From Pseudomonas koreensis (GTDB taxonomy: Bacteria > Pseudomonadota > Gammaproteobacteria > Pseudomonadales > Pseudomonadaceae), in the NCBI RefSeq assembly GCF_024169245.1, contig NZ_JALJWP010000001.1:2667501-2731500 (forward strand): a DNA stretch of 64,000 nucleotides, read 5' to 3'. The stretch's first letter is position 1. Every line of letters starts with the position of its first letter. This document shows positions 54,250-63,999 of this stretch, piece by piece. The position numbers and the translations under genes were made by a program. The notes under the pieces were generated by a model. That model was given only the letters and a program-made list of their open reading frames with translations, was not told where the DNA came from and made no database searches.

Positions 54250-54278
54250 CAGGCGACACGAACCGATAGGGAAGCAAC

Positions 54279-54320
54279 AATCCGTTCGATAAACGAACAC
54301 TCAGTCGATTATCGGATTGT
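54279..54320. promoter_or_regulatory. PcaR-like operator upstream of pcaI
   Basis: AATCCGTTCGATAAACGAAC and a second half TCGATTATCGGATT form an imperfect palindrome (CAATCCG/CGGATTG ends). It carries the same TTCGATAA core as the other two sites, about 100 bp before pcaI. Confidence 0.6.
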
Positions 54321-54417
54321 TTGGCGATTTTCCCAGGCTTAATCTTCAGTGACTCCGGCGCTGAACCTCGCGCCTTTTTATCACTGGCGATTCCTTACAA
54401 GAACAGGAGCCCGCTCC

Positions 54418-55275
54418 ATGGCTGAGATCCTTTCGCTGCACGACGCGGTGAAGCAATTCGTCAACGACGGCGATACCGTCGCCCTCGAAGGCTTTACTCA
54501 CCTGATCCCTACGGCAGCGGGTCATGAAATCATTCGTCAAGGCAAGAAAGATCTGACGCTGGTGCGGATGACGCCCGACCTGATCTACGACCAACTGATT
54601 GGCGCCGGTTGCGCGCGCAAACTGATTTTCTCCTGGGGCGGCAACCCGGGTGTGGGCTCGCTGCACCGTCTGCGTGACGCGGTCGAGAAGCAATGGCCGC
54701 ACGCGCTGGAAATCGAAGAACACAGTCACGCCGACCTCGCCAATGCCTATGTCGCCGGCGCGTCCGGCCTGCCGTTCGCGGTGCTGCGTGCCTACGCCGG
54801 TTCCGACCTGCCGAAGGTCAACCCGCTGATCAAAACCGTGACCTGCCCGTTCACCGGCGAAGTGCTGGCGGCCGTGCCATCGGTACGCCCCGATGTCACC
54901 GTGATTCATGCGCAGAGGGCCGACCGCAAAGGCAACGTTCTGCTCTGGGGCATTCTTGGCGTGCAGAAAGAAGCCGCGCTGGCGGCCAAGCGCTGCATCG
55001 TCACCGTGGAAGAAATCGTCGATGACCTCAATGCACCGATGAACGCCTGTGTACTGCCGACCTGGGCCTTGAGCGCGGTCTGCCATGTGCCAGGTGGCGC
55101 GCATCCGTCCTACGCCCACGGTTACACCGAGCGCGACAATCGTTTCTATCAGGCGTGGGACCCGATCGCTCGCGACCGTGAGACGTTTACCGCGTGGATC
55201 AACGAATACATCCATGGCTGCGCTGATTTCAGCGAATTCCAGGCCAAGTTGGCCGCTGCTTCGGAGGCCAAATAA
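54418..55275 (+). CDS. pcaI: 3-oxoadipate CoA-transferase alpha subunit
   Basis: 285 aa. With PcaJ it moves CoA from succinyl-CoA to 3-oxoadipate. Family I CoA-transferase: GDTVALEGFTHLIP and the alpha-subunit glycine-rich region FSWGGNPGVGSLHRL. ATG 54418 has AGGAG upstream. TAATG overlap with pcaJ. Confidence 0.95.
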   Translation: MAEILSLHDAVKQFVNDGDTVALEGFTHLIPTAAGHEIIRQGKKDLTLVRMTPDLIYDQLIGAGCARKLIFSWGGNPGVGSLHRLRDAVEKQWPHALEIEEHSHADLANAYVAGASGLPFAVLRAYAGSDLPKVNPLIKTVTCPFTGEVLAAVPSVRPDVTVIHAQRADRKGNVLLWGILGVQKEAALAAKRCIVTVEEIVDDLNAPMNACVLPTWALSAVCHVPGGAHPSYAHGYTERDNRFYQAWDPIARDRETFTAWINEYIHGCADFSEFQAKLAAASEAK

Positions 55276-56054
55276 TGACTTACACCACCAATGAAATGAT
55301 GACCGTCGCTGCGGCCCGGCGCCTGAAGAACGGCTCGGTATGCTTCGTCGGCATCGGCCTGCCGTCGAAAGCCGCCAACCTCGCGCGCCTGACGTCATCG
55401 CCGGACGTGGTGCTGATCTACGAATCCGGCCCGATTGGCGCCAAGCCGAGCGTGCTGCCACTGTCCATCGGTGACGGCGAGCTGGCCGAAACCGCCGACA
55501 CCGTCGTGCCGACCGGTGAGATTTTTCGCTATTGGTTGCAGGGCGGGCGCATCGACGTCGGTTTTCTCGGCGCCGCGCAGGTCGACCGCTTCGGCAACAT
55601 CAACACCACCGTGGTCGGCGACTACCACGCGCCGAAAGTGCGCCTGCCAGGTGCAGGCGGTGCGCCGGAAATTGCCGGTTCGGCGAGGAGCGTGTTGATC
55701 ATTCTCAAACAGTCGGCGCGTTCGTTTGTCGACAAACTCGATTTCATCACTTCGGTCGGTCACGGCGAGGGCGGCGATTCGCGCAACCGTCTGGGTCTGC
55801 CGGGCGCCGGTCCAGTCGGCATCATCACCGATCTGTGCATCATGGAACCGGAGCAGGGCACCCACGAGTTCGTGGTCACCGCGTTGCATCCGGGCGTGAC
55901 CCGCGAGCAAGTGGTCGCCGCCACCGGTTGGGCGATTCGTTTTGCCGACTCTGTCGAAACCACCGCTGAGCCGACCGAAGTCGAGCTGACGGCGCTGCGT
56001 GATCTGGAAGCGCGCACCGCTGCCGCCCACGGCCAGGCACCGGGAGAAGCATGA
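55275..56054 (+). CDS. pcaJ: 3-oxoadipate CoA-transferase beta subunit
   Basis: 259 aa. It carries the catalytic Glu in IYESGPIGAKP (family I CoA-transferase beta subunit). Overlaps pcaI by one base and pcaF by 4 bases, so pcaIJF are translationally coupled. Confidence 0.95.
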   Translation: MTYTTNEMMTVAAARRLKNGSVCFVGIGLPSKAANLARLTSSPDVVLIYESGPIGAKPSVLPLSIGDGELAETADTVVPTGEIFRYWLQGGRIDVGFLGAAQVDRFGNINTTVVGDYHAPKVRLPGAGGAPEIAGSARSVLIILKQSARSFVDKLDFITSVGHGEGGDSRNRLGLPGAGPVGIITDLCIMEPEQGTHEFVVTALHPGVTREQVVAATGWAIRFADSVETTAEPTEVELTALRDLEARTAAAHGQAPGEA

Positions 56055-57256
56055 TGCGTGACGTGTATATCTGCGACGCGATTCGCACCCCCATCGGCCG
56101 TTTCGGCGGCGCACTGTCCGCCGTGCGCGCCGATGACCTCGCCGCCGTGCCGATCAAGGCCCTGATGGAGCGCAATCCATCGGTGGACTGGAACGCCGTC
56201 GATGAGGTGTTCCTCGGGTGCGCCAACCAGGCCGGCGAAGACAACCGCAACGTTGCGCGCATGGCGCTGTTGCTCGCCGGTCTGCCGGACAGCGTGCCCG
56301 GCGTGACCCTCAATCGCCTTTGCGCTTCGGGCATGGACGCCATCGGCACTGCGTTTCGTGCGATCGCCAGCGGCGAAATGGAGCTGGCAATTGCCGGCGG
56401 CGTCGAATCGATGTCCCGCGCGCCGTTCGTGATGGCCAAGGCGGACGCGGCGTTCTCGCGCAACATGAAACTGGAAGACACCACCATCGGCTGGCGTTTC
56501 ATCAACCCGCTGATGAAGGCGCAGTACGGCGTCGATGCCATGCCGCAAACCGCTGACAACGTCGCCGACGACTACCAGGTTTCGCGTGAGGATCAGGACG
56601 CCTTTGCCCTGCGCAGTCAGCAACGTACCGCTGCCGCTCAGGCCGCGGGTTACTTCGCTGAAGAAATCGTCGAAGTGCGCATCGCTCATAAAAAAGGCGA
56701 AACCGTGGTCAGCCAGGACGAACATCCGCGCGCCGACACCACGATCGAAGCGCTGGCCAGACTGAAACCGGTCAACGGCGCGGACAAAACCGTCACCGCC
56801 GGCAATGCCTCTGGCGTTAACGATGGCGCCGCGGCGCTGATACTTGCCTCGGCTGAAGCGGTAAAAAAACACGGCCTGACCGCCCGCGCGAAAGTGCTGG
56901 GCATGGCCAGCGCCGGCGTTGCACCGCGGGTGATGGGCATCGGCCCGGTGCCGGCGGTGCGCAAACTGACCGAGCGCCTCGGCGTGGCGGTCAGCGATTT
57001 CGACGTGATCGAACTCAACGAGGCGTTTGCCAGCCAGGGCCTGGCGGTGCTGCGCGAGTTGGGGCTGGCCGACGATGCGCCGCAGGTCAATCCCAATGGC
57101 GGCGCGATCGCTCTCGGTCACCCGTTGGGCATGAGCGGTGCGCGGCTGGTGCTGACCGCCCTGCATCAGTTGGAAAAGACCGCTGGCAAGAAAGGTCTGG
57201 CGACCATGTGCGTCGGTGTCGGCCAAGGTCTGGCCTTGGCCATCGAACGCGTCTGA
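56051..57256 (+). CDS. pcaF: 3-oxoadipyl-CoA thiolase
   Basis: 401 aa. Cleaves 3-oxoadipyl-CoA to succinyl-CoA and acetyl-CoA, the last pathway step. Active-site Cys in LCASGMDAIG, His in GHPLGMSGAR, second Cys in CVGVGQG. Tandem ATG ATG start; either could be used. Confidence 0.95.
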   Translation: MMRDVYICDAIRTPIGRFGGALSAVRADDLAAVPIKALMERNPSVDWNAVDEVFLGCANQAGEDNRNVARMALLLAGLPDSVPGVTLNRLCASGMDAIGTAFRAIASGEMELAIAGGVESMSRAPFVMAKADAAFSRNMKLEDTTIGWRFINPLMKAQYGVDAMPQTADNVADDYQVSREDQDAFALRSQQRTAAAQAAGYFAEEIVEVRIAHKKGETVVSQDEHPRADTTIEALARLKPVNGADKTVTAGNASGVNDGAAALILASAEAVKKHGLTARAKVLGMASAGVAPRVMGIGPVPAVRKLTERLGVAVSDFDVIELNEAFASQGLAVLRELGLADDAPQVNPNGGAIALGHPLGMSGARLVLTALHQLEKTAGKKGLATMCVGVGQGLALAIERV

Positions 57257-57292
57257 CGCGAGCCGTGACGAAAAAGAACAGAGGAAAGCGAA

Positions 57293-57997
57293 ATGTCTGA
57301 CAAGCCTGGTTACCGTCGCCCGCAGGAAGGCACTCAGCCTGAGTACCTGCACCCGACGTATCAATCCACCAACCTGCGCTCGCCGTCCAAGCCGCTGGTG
57401 TTTCTGCCGCATTCGCTGTCGGAAATCACCGGGCCGACCATCGGTGCCGAACACGTTGCCGAGAAAGACAACGACCTGACCGCGCAGCACGCTGGCGAGC
57501 CGTTGGGCGAGCGCATCATCATTCACGGCCGCGTGCTCGACGAAGACGGCCTGCCGGTGCCGGGGATTCTGGTGGAGATCTGGCAGGCCAACGCCGCTGG
57601 CCGCTACAACCATGCCCGCGACTTGCACGACGCGCCGCTGGACCCGAACTTTACCGGCACTGGCCGCACCGTCACCGATGCCGACGGCTGGTACCAGTTC
57701 CAGACCATCAAGCCCGGCGCCTATCCGTGGGGCAACCACCACAACGCGTGGCGCCCGGCGCACATCCATTTTTCCCTATTCGGGCCGAGCATCCTCACCC
57801 GACTGGTCACGCAAATGTACTTTCCCGGCGACCCGTTGCTGGCATATGACCCGATCTACAACTGCGTGCCGGACACCTCGGCCAAGGAACGCCTGATCGC
57901 CAGCTTCGATCTGGAAAAAACCATTCCGTCCTACGCCCTCGGTTACCGCTGGGACATCGTGCTGCGCGGGCGTGAAGCCACGCCGATGGAGAAATAA
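57293..57997 (+). CDS. pcaH: Protocatechuate 3,4-dioxygenase beta subunit
   Basis: 234 aa. Intradiol ring cleavage of protocatechuate with Fe(III). Iron ligands: Tyr in GRYNHARD, Tyr in WYQFQTIKPG, and His pair in AHIHFSLFG. GAGGAAA precedes the ATG. One base separates its stop from pcaG. Confidence 0.96.
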   Translation: MSDKPGYRRPQEGTQPEYLHPTYQSTNLRSPSKPLVFLPHSLSEITGPTIGAEHVAEKDNDLTAQHAGEPLGERIIIHGRVLDEDGLPVPGILVEIWQANAAGRYNHARDLHDAPLDPNFTGTGRTVTDADGWYQFQTIKPGAYPWGNHHNAWRPAHIHFSLFGPSILTRLVTQMYFPGDPLLAYDPIYNCVPDTSAKERLIASFDLEKTIPSYALGYRWDIVLRGREATPMEK

Positions 57998-57998
57998 G

Positions 57999-58565
57999 AT
58001 GACGCTCTATGCGACCACGTCCCACACCGTCGGGCCGTATTACCACATCGGCCTGACCTGGCTGAACCGCGAAACCCTGGCCAGCGAGCTGACCCTCGGC
58101 GAACGCGTGGCGATCACCGGCCAGGTTGTGGATGGCAATGGTGATGTCGTCAACGACGCCATGCTCGAAGTCTGGCAGGCCAATGCCGCCGGCAAGTACG
58201 ACCACCCGGAAGATCAGCAGGACAAACCACTCGACCCGAACTTCGAAGGCTTCGGCCGGGTGCCGGTGGATGCCGAAGGACGCTTCCGTTTCACCACGAT
58301 CAAACCCGGCACCGTGCCCGGCCTGAAAGGCTCGACTCAGGCGCCGCATCTGGTCGTTTTGGTATTTGCCCGTGGTCTGGTCAAGCACTTGCTGACGCGG
58401 ATTTATTTTGAGGGTGAGCCGGCGAACGTTGCTGATCCGTTGCTCGAATGTGTGCCGGCGGAGCGTCGCGCAACGTTGCTGGCCAAGCAAGATGCCTCGG
58501 GTGTTTACCAGTGGAATGTAGTTCTGCAGGGCACCGATGCCGAGACGGTGTTCTTCGATTATTAA
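57999..58565 (+). CDS. pcaG: Protocatechuate 3,4-dioxygenase alpha subunit
   Basis: 188 aa. Partner of PcaH; same fold but without the Fe ligand set (HLVVLVFARGL at the place of the His pair). TVGPYYHIGLTWLNR near the start is typical. A REP pair follows. Confidence 0.95.
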   Translation: MTLYATTSHTVGPYYHIGLTWLNRETLASELTLGERVAITGQVVDGNGDVVNDAMLEVWQANAAGKYDHPEDQQDKPLDPNFEGFGRVPVDAEGRFRFTTIKPGTVPGLKGSTQAPHLVVLVFARGLVKHLLTRIYFEGEPANVADPLLECVPAERRATLLAKQDASGVYQWNVVLQGTDAETVFFDY

Positions 58566-58580
58566 GAACACCCCAATCCC

Positions 58581-58670
58581 TGTAGGAGTGAGCCTGCTCG
58601 CGATGACGGTGTGCCAGATTTAAATGGTCTGCATGACACACCGCCATCGCGAGCAGGCTCACTCCTACAA
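58581..58670. repeat. REP pair
   Basis: TGTAGGAGTGAGCCTGCTCG and its complement, between pcaG and pcaT. Confidence 0.9.
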
Positions 58671-58756
58671 GGGAACTGTGTTGCAGATGGAACTGTGGAA
58701 CGGGACTGTTGCAAAGTATGTCTAGACTGTGACTGTCCCTATCGAGTGAAAAAACA

Positions 58757-60052
58757 ATGACAACGCCCACCTCCCATTACACCGGGGAAGAGCGCAGCAA
58801 GCGCATCTTCGCCATTGTCGGCGCTTCCTCCGGCAACCTCGTCGAATGGTTCGACTTCTACGTCTACGCCTTCTGCGCGATCTATTTCGCCCCGGCGTTC
58901 TTCCCCTCCGATAACCCTACCGTGCAGCTGGTCAACACCGCTGGCGTGTTCGCTGCCGGGTTCCTGATGCGGCCGATTGGCGGCTGGATTTTCGGCCGCG
59001 TCGCTGACAAGCACGGACGCAAGAATTCGATGCTCATCTCGATCCTGATGATGTGCTTCGGCTCGCTGCTGATCGCCTGCTTGCCTACGTACAAGGACAT
59101 CGGCGTCTGGGCGCCGGTGCTGTTGCTGTTTGCGCGCTTGCTGCAAGGCCTGTCGGTCGGCGGTGAGTACGGCACCACCGCGACTTACATGAGCGAAGTC
59201 GCGCTCAAGGGCCAGCGCGGTTTCTTCGCCTCGTTCCAGTACGTGACGCTGATTGGCGGACAGCTGTTGGCGGTGTCGCTGGTGGTGGTGCTGCAACAGT
59301 TCCTCACTGAAGAAGATTTGCGCGCCTACGGCTGGCGCATCCCGTTCGTGGTCGGTGCGGTGGCGGCGCTGATTTCGCTGTTCCTGCGTCGTTCGCTGAA
59401 AGAAACCACCAACGAAGAAACCCGCGCGCACAAGGATGCCGGCAGCATCACCGCACTGTTCCGCGATCACAAAGCGGCGTTCATCACCGTGCTTGGTTAC
59501 ACCGCTGGCGGCTCGCTGATTTTCTACACCTTCACCACCTACATGCAGAAATACCTGGTGAACACCGCCGGCATGCACGCCAAGACCGCCAGCTACATCA
59601 TGACCGGCGCGTTGTTCCTGTACATGTGCATGCAGCCGCTGTTCGGCATGCTCGCCGACAAGATCGGCCGGCGTAATTCGATGCTCTGGTTCGGCGCCCT
59701 CGGCACGCTGTTCACCGTGCCGATTTTGCTCAGCCTGAAAAGCATCAACAGCCCGTTCCTCGCCTTTGTGCTGATTACCCTGGCGCTGGCGATCGTCAGT
59801 TTCTACACCTCGATCAGCGGTCTGGTGAAAGCCGAGATGTTCCCGCCGGAAGTCCGCGCGCTTGGTGTCGGCCTGGCTTACGCAGTGGCCAATGCAATCT
59901 TCGGTGGTTCGGCAGAGTTTGTGGCCCTGAGCCTCAAGGCCGGCGGTATGGAAAACGCCTTCTACTGGTACGTCACGGCGATGATGGCGGTGGCCTTCCT
60001 GTTCAGCCTGCGGTTGCCCAAGCAGGCGAAGTATTTGCACCACGATCTCTAA
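58757..60052 (+). CDS. pcaT: MFS dicarboxylate transporter PcaT
   Basis: 431 aa, 12 TM, metabolite:H+ symporter family ([15 protein letters not shown] at helix 1, [13 protein letters not shown] in loop 2-3). PcaT transports 3-oxoadipate or similar dicarboxylates. It comes after the REP pair, so it may have its own promoter. Confidence 0.88.
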   Translation: MTTPTSHYTGEERSKRIFAIVGASSGNLVEWFDFYVYAFCAIYFAPAFFPSDNPTVQLVNTAGVFAAGFLMRPIGGWIFGRVADKHGRKNSMLISILMMCFGSLLIACLPTYKDIGVWAPVLLLFARLLQGLSVGGEYGTTATYMSEVALKGQRGFFASFQYVTLIGGQLLAVSLVVVLQQFLTEEDLRAYGWRIPFVVGAVAALISLFLRRSLKETTNEETRAHKDAGSITALFRDHKAAFITVLGYTAGGSLIFYTFTTYMQKYLVNTAGMHAKTASYIMTGALFLYMCMQPLFGMLADKIGRRNSMLWFGALGTLFTVPILLSLKSINSPFLAFVLITLALAIVSFYTSISGLVKAEMFPPEVRALGVGLAYAVANAIFGGSAEFVALSLKAGGMENAFYWYVTAMMAVAFLFSLRLPKQAKYLHHDL

Positions 60053-60098
60053 CCCGAAGTGCGCGGGCTGTTCTGGCCCGCGCCGGCAAGGACTGTTT

Positions 60099-61463
60099 AT
60101 GACTCAGCGACCGGGCAATCAATTGTTCGATGCCTACTTCACCGCCCGCGATATGCGCGAAGTGTTCTGCGATCAGGGCCGGCTGCAGGCGATGCTCGAT
60201 TTCGAAGCGGCGCTGGCCCGGGCCGAGGCGCGGGTCGGGCTGATTCCTTCATCTGCCGTGGCGCCGATTGCTGCAGCGTGCGACGCGGGCCTGTATGACT
60301 TCGCCGCGTTGGGCGAGGCGATTGCCACCGCCGGCAATTCGGCGATTCCACTGGTCAAGGCCTTGGGCAAACAGATTGCCGCGAGCGATGCCGAAGCCGA
60401 GCGCTATGTGCATCTGGGCGCGACCAGCCAAGACGTGATGGATTCCGGGCTGGTCCTGCAACTGCGCCAGGCGTTGGTGCTGATCGAAAGCGAACTGGCG
60501 CAACTGGCCGACTCGCTGGCCGCTCAGGCGCAACGTTTCGCCACCACACCATTGGCCGGGCGCACCTGGCTGCAACACGCCACGCCGGTGACTCTCGGGA
60601 TGAAAATCGCTGGATGGCTCGGCGCCGTCACGCGCAGCCGTCAGCGTCTGCAACAACTCAAGCCACGGCTGCTGGTGCTGCAATTCGGTGGCGCGTCGGG
60701 GACGCTCGCGGCGCTGGGCGAGCAGGGGTTGCCGATTGCTCAAGCGCTGGCTGAAGAGCTGCAACTGAGCCTGCCCGAGCAACCGTGGCACACCCAGCGT
60801 GATCGCATCGTCGAATTCGGCGCGGTGCTTGGCCTGATCGCCGGCAGTCTCGGCAAATTCGGTCGCGACATCAGCCTGTTGATGCAGACCGAGGCGGCGG
60901 AAGTGTTCGAACCCGCCGCACCGGGCAAGGGCGGTTCGTCGACCATGCCGCACAAGCGCAACCCGGTCGGCGCGGCGGTGCTGATCGGCGCGGCAACGCG
61001 GGTGCCGGGGCTGGTATCGACACTGTTCAGCGCCATGCCGCAGGAGCACGAACGCAGCCTCGGTTTGTGGCACGCCGAATGGGAAACCCTGCCGGAAATC
61101 TGCTGCCTGGTGTCCGGTTCGCTGCAACAGGCGCGTTTGCTCGCCGATGGCCTGGAGGTCGACGCGGCGCGCATGGCCCGCAACCTCGAATTGACGCAGG
61201 GTCTGGTGTTGGCCGAAGCCGTAAGCATCGTCCTCGCGCAACGAGTCGGCCGCGACACCGCGCATCATCTGCTCGAACAATGCTGCAAACGCGCGGTGGC
61301 CGAACAACGCCATTTGCGCGCCGTGCTCGCTGACGAGCCGCAGGTCACCGCCGAACTGAGCGACGCTGAACTGGATGATCTCTTGAACCCCGCGCATTAC
61401 CTCGGTCAGGCGCAAGTCTGGGTCGAGCGCGCGGTGGCCGAACACAACGCTTTGACTGTCTGA
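60099..61463 (+). CDS. pcaB: 3-carboxy-cis,cis-muconate cycloisomerase
   Basis: 454 aa. Fumarase/aspartase superfamily: signature GGSSTMPHKRNP, plus HLGATSQDVMDSG. Converts 3-carboxymuconate (product of PcaHG) to 4-carboxymuconolactone. 11 nt before pcaD. Confidence 0.96.
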   Translation: MTQRPGNQLFDAYFTARDMREVFCDQGRLQAMLDFEAALARAEARVGLIPSSAVAPIAAACDAGLYDFAALGEAIATAGNSAIPLVKALGKQIAASDAEAERYVHLGATSQDVMDSGLVLQLRQALVLIESELAQLADSLAAQAQRFATTPLAGRTWLQHATPVTLGMKIAGWLGAVTRSRQRLQQLKPRLLVLQFGGASGTLAALGEQGLPIAQALAEELQLSLPEQPWHTQRDRIVEFGAVLGLIAGSLGKFGRDISLLMQTEAAEVFEPAAPGKGGSSTMPHKRNPVGAAVLIGAATRVPGLVSTLFSAMPQEHERSLGLWHAEWETLPEICCLVSGSLQQARLLADGLEVDAARMARNLELTQGLVLAEAVSIVLAQRVGRDTAHHLLEQCCKRAVAEQRHLRAVLADEPQVTAELSDAELDDLLNPAHYLGQAQVWVERAVAEHNALTV

Positions 61464-61474
61464 AGGAGAGGGCT

Positions 61475-62266
61475 GTGGCTTTCGTTCAACTCGCCGATGG
61501 CGAACTGCACTATCAAATTGAGGGCCCGGCCGATGCGCCGGTGCTGGTGCTGTCCAACTCGTTGGGCACCGACCTGCACATGTGGGACGCGCAGATGCCG
61601 GCATTCACCGAGCATTTTCGCGTGCTGCGTTTCGACACGCGCGGCCACGGACAATCGCTGGTCACCGAAGGGCCTTACAGCATCGAGCTACTGGGCCACG
61701 ACGTGCTCGGTCTGCTCGATGCGCTGCACATCGAGCGCGCGCATTTCTGCGGGCTGTCGATGGGCGGACTGATCGGCCAGTGGCTGGGTATCAACGCCGG
61801 GCATCGTCTGCACAAACTGATCGTCTGCAACACCGCAGCGAAGATCGGCGATCCGTCGGTGTGGAATCCGCGCATCGAAACCGTATTGCGCGATGGCCCG
61901 GCGGCGATGGTTGCACTACGTGATGCTTCGATTGCGCGCTGGTTTACTCCGGACTTTTCGGCGGCGCATCCCGAGGCGGCAAAGAAGATTACCGACATGC
62001 TTGCCGCGACCAATCCACAAGGCTATGCGGCCAACTGCGCGGCCGTGCGCGATGCCGATTTCCGTGAACAACTGGCTTCGATCAATGTGCCGTTGCTGGT
62101 GATTGCCGGCAGCGAAGATGCAGTAACGCCGCCGTCCGGCGGGCATTTCATCCGCGACCATGTGCGCGGCGCCGAGTACGCCGAGTTCTATGCGGCGCAT
62201 TTGTCCAACGTGCAGGCCGGCGCCGATTTCAGCGACCGAGTGCTGGCGTTTTTGCAGGCTCAGTGA
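61475..62266 (+). CDS. pcaD: 3-oxoadipate enol-lactonase
   Basis: 263 aa, alpha/beta hydrolase. Nucleophile Ser in GLSMGGLIG; late His in AHLSNVQAG and Asp in AGSEDAVTPP complete a triad. Hydrolyses 3-oxoadipate enol-lactone to 3-oxoadipate. GTG start. AGGAGAG precedes. Confidence 0.95.
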   Translation: MAFVQLADGELHYQIEGPADAPVLVLSNSLGTDLHMWDAQMPAFTEHFRVLRFDTRGHGQSLVTEGPYSIELLGHDVLGLLDALHIERAHFCGLSMGGLIGQWLGINAGHRLHKLIVCNTAAKIGDPSVWNPRIETVLRDGPAAMVALRDASIARWFTPDFSAAHPEAAKKITDMLAATNPQGYAANCAAVRDADFREQLASINVPLLVIAGSEDAVTPPSGGHFIRDHVRGAEYAEFYAAHLSNVQAGADFSDRVLAFLQAQ

Positions 62267-62276
62267 GGAAGATTTT

Positions 62277-62669
62277 GTGGACGAGAAACAACGTTACGAC
62301 GAAGGCATGCAAGTGCGCCGCGCGGTACTGGGTGATGCCCACGTCGATCGCAGCCTGACCACGCTGACCGAGTTCAACTCGGAATTCCAGGAGATGATCA
62401 CCCGCCACGCCTGGGGCGACATATGGACCCGCCCGGGCCTGCCACGGCACACCCGCAGCCTGATCACCATCGCCATGCTGATCGGCATGAACCGCGAAGG
62501 CGAACTGAAACTGCACCTGCGCGCCGCGGCCAATAATGGCGTCAGCCGTGGCGAGATCAAGGAAGTGATCATGCAGAGCGCGATCTACTGCGGCATCCCT
62601 GCAGCGAATGCGACGTTTCATCTGGCGGAATCGGTTTGGGATGAATTGGGTGTTGAATCCCGTGAGTGA
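62277..62669 (+). CDS. pcaC: 4-carboxymuconolactone decarboxylase
   Basis: 130 aa. CMD family: HAWGDIWTRPGLPRHTRSLI and the Cys/His helix AIYCGIPAANATFHLAE. Removes CO2 from 4-carboxymuconolactone. GTG 62277 with AGGAAG upstream; 10 nt after pcaD. Confidence 0.94.
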   Translation: MDEKQRYDEGMQVRRAVLGDAHVDRSLTTLTEFNSEFQEMITRHAWGDIWTRPGLPRHTRSLITIAMLIGMNREGELKLHLRAAANNGVSRGEIKEVIMQSAIYCGIPAANATFHLAESVWDELGVESRE

Positions 62670-62685
62670 TAGCGCCTGAACCGAC

Positions 62686-62816
62686 GCCTTCGCGAGCAGG
62701 CTCGCTCCCACAGTTGGAATGCGTACCCGTGTAGGAGCTGCCGAAGGCTGCGATCTTTTGATTTTGATTCTTTGAAAACAAGATCAAAAGATCGCAGCCT
62801 TCGGCAGCTCCTACAA
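62686..62816. repeat. REP half and GATCGCAGCC-type inverted repeat
   Basis: A single REP unit (62686-62713), then TAGGAGCTGCCGAAGGCTGC and its complement (62730-62816) before the porin gene's 3' end. Both families lie side by side. Confidence 0.85.
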
Positions 62817-62826
62817 GGATCGGTGG

Positions 62827-63999
62827 TTACAGCAGGCTGATCGGGTAGCTGACGATCAAGCGGTTCTCGTCAACCTCGTTATTGCTGAAATCCCGGCGCA
62901 TGGTTGAGTTGCGCCATCTGACGTTCAAGTCTTTCAACGTGCCGCTCTGCACCGTGTAGCCCAGTTCCGACTCGCGACCCCATTCCTTGCCGTTGGTGAT
63001 GGTCCCGGTGTGCACGTTGTCGCCGCTGATGTAGCGGTTCATCAGGGTCAGGCCGGGGATGCCCATGGCGGCGAAGTTGTAGTCGTGGCGCAGTTGCCAG
63101 GAGCGTTCCTGAGCGTTGTCATAACTGGCGTTGTAGCTGTCGTTGGCGAGGGTGCCGCCACTGGTGCCGTTGACCCGCATCCACGCGCTGTCGCCGGTGA
63201 GTTTCTGCAGGCCGACGTAGAAGGTGTTGCCGCCGTATTTGGCGGAAAACATCCCGTACCAGGTCTTGTTGTCGAGATCGCCGGCGCGGGCGCTGCCATC
63301 TTCCTTGCCGTAGAAAAACCCGAGGTTGGCGCCCAGCGTCCAGTCGCCGAGCGGCTGGCTGTGCAGCACGTTGAGGTACTGCTGGCTGTAGATGTCCTTG
63401 AGCTGCGCGTTCCATAAGCCGATCTGCGTGCGCTTGTCGTTGAACAGGTATTCACCGCCCTGGAAGTTGAAACGGTCAGAGGTGAACGCGGCTTTGCCAG
63501 TCATCGACATGTCGCTCATGCTGCTGTCGTCGCGCGGGCTGTTCGCGCGGAACTGGCCGCCATAGAGGGTCAGGCCAGCAATTTCCTTCGAGGTGATCTG
63601 GCCGCCACGGAAGGTCTGCGGCAACGAACGACCATCGTCCGAACGCAGAATCGGCAGCACTGGCATCCACTCGCCGACCTTGACTTCGGTCTGGGAAAGT
63701 CTGGCCTTGAAGGCGACGTTGGTGCGACCGAAGTTGTCCGCCGGGCGGCCGTCATGGTCCAGCGGCAACAACTGCGTGCCGCCCGTGCCCTTACCGCCAT
63801 CGAGCTTGATCGAATAAAGCCCGAGTACGTCCATGCCAAAGCCGACGGTGCCTTGGGTGAAGCCGGATTTGGCGTCGAGGATGAAACTCTGCGTCCACTC
63901 CTCGGCCTTGCCCTGGGTCTTGGTCGGGTTGGTGAAGTTGCGGTTGATGTAGAAGTTGCGCAGGTTGAGGTTGACCTTGGCGCCTTCAACGAAGCCGCT
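62827..63999 (-). CDS. OprD-family outer-membrane porin, N-terminus outside window
   Basis: At least 390 codons, open through the window edge, so the start lies beyond 64000. Typical OprD segments: NLNLRNFYINRNFTNP, LDAKSGFTQGTVGFG, SFQLRHDYNF-like (here RSWQLRHDYNFAAMG), and the C-terminal DENRLIVSYPISLL ending in Leu. As the last gene by the pca operon it may admit aromatic acids (PcaP/BenF-type), but that is inferred. Confidence 0.9.
   Translation of the reverse strand, partial: SGFVEGAKVNLNLRNFYINRNFTNPTKTQGKAEEWTQSFILDAKSGFTQGTVGFGMDVLGLYSIKLDGGKGTGGTQLLPLDHDGRPADNFGRTNVAFKARLSQTEVKVGEWMPVLPILRSDDGRSLPQTFRGGQITSKEIAGLTLYGGQFRANSPRDDSSMSDMSMTGKAAFTSDRFNFQGGEYLFNDKRTQIGLWNAQLKDIYSQQYLNVLHSQPLGDWTLGANLGFFYGKEDGSARAGDLDNKTWYGMFSAKYGGNTFYVGLQKLTGDSAWMRVNGTSGGTLANDSYNASYDNAQERSWQLRHDYNFAAMGIPGLTLMNRYISGDNVHTGTITNGKEWGRESELGYTVQSGTLKDLNVRWRNSTMRRDFSNNEVDENRLIVSYPISLL

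Noticed and set aside
55760..57769. 669-codon minus-strand frame over pcaJ-pcaF-pcaH
   Set aside because: Spans three confirmed genes on the other strand.
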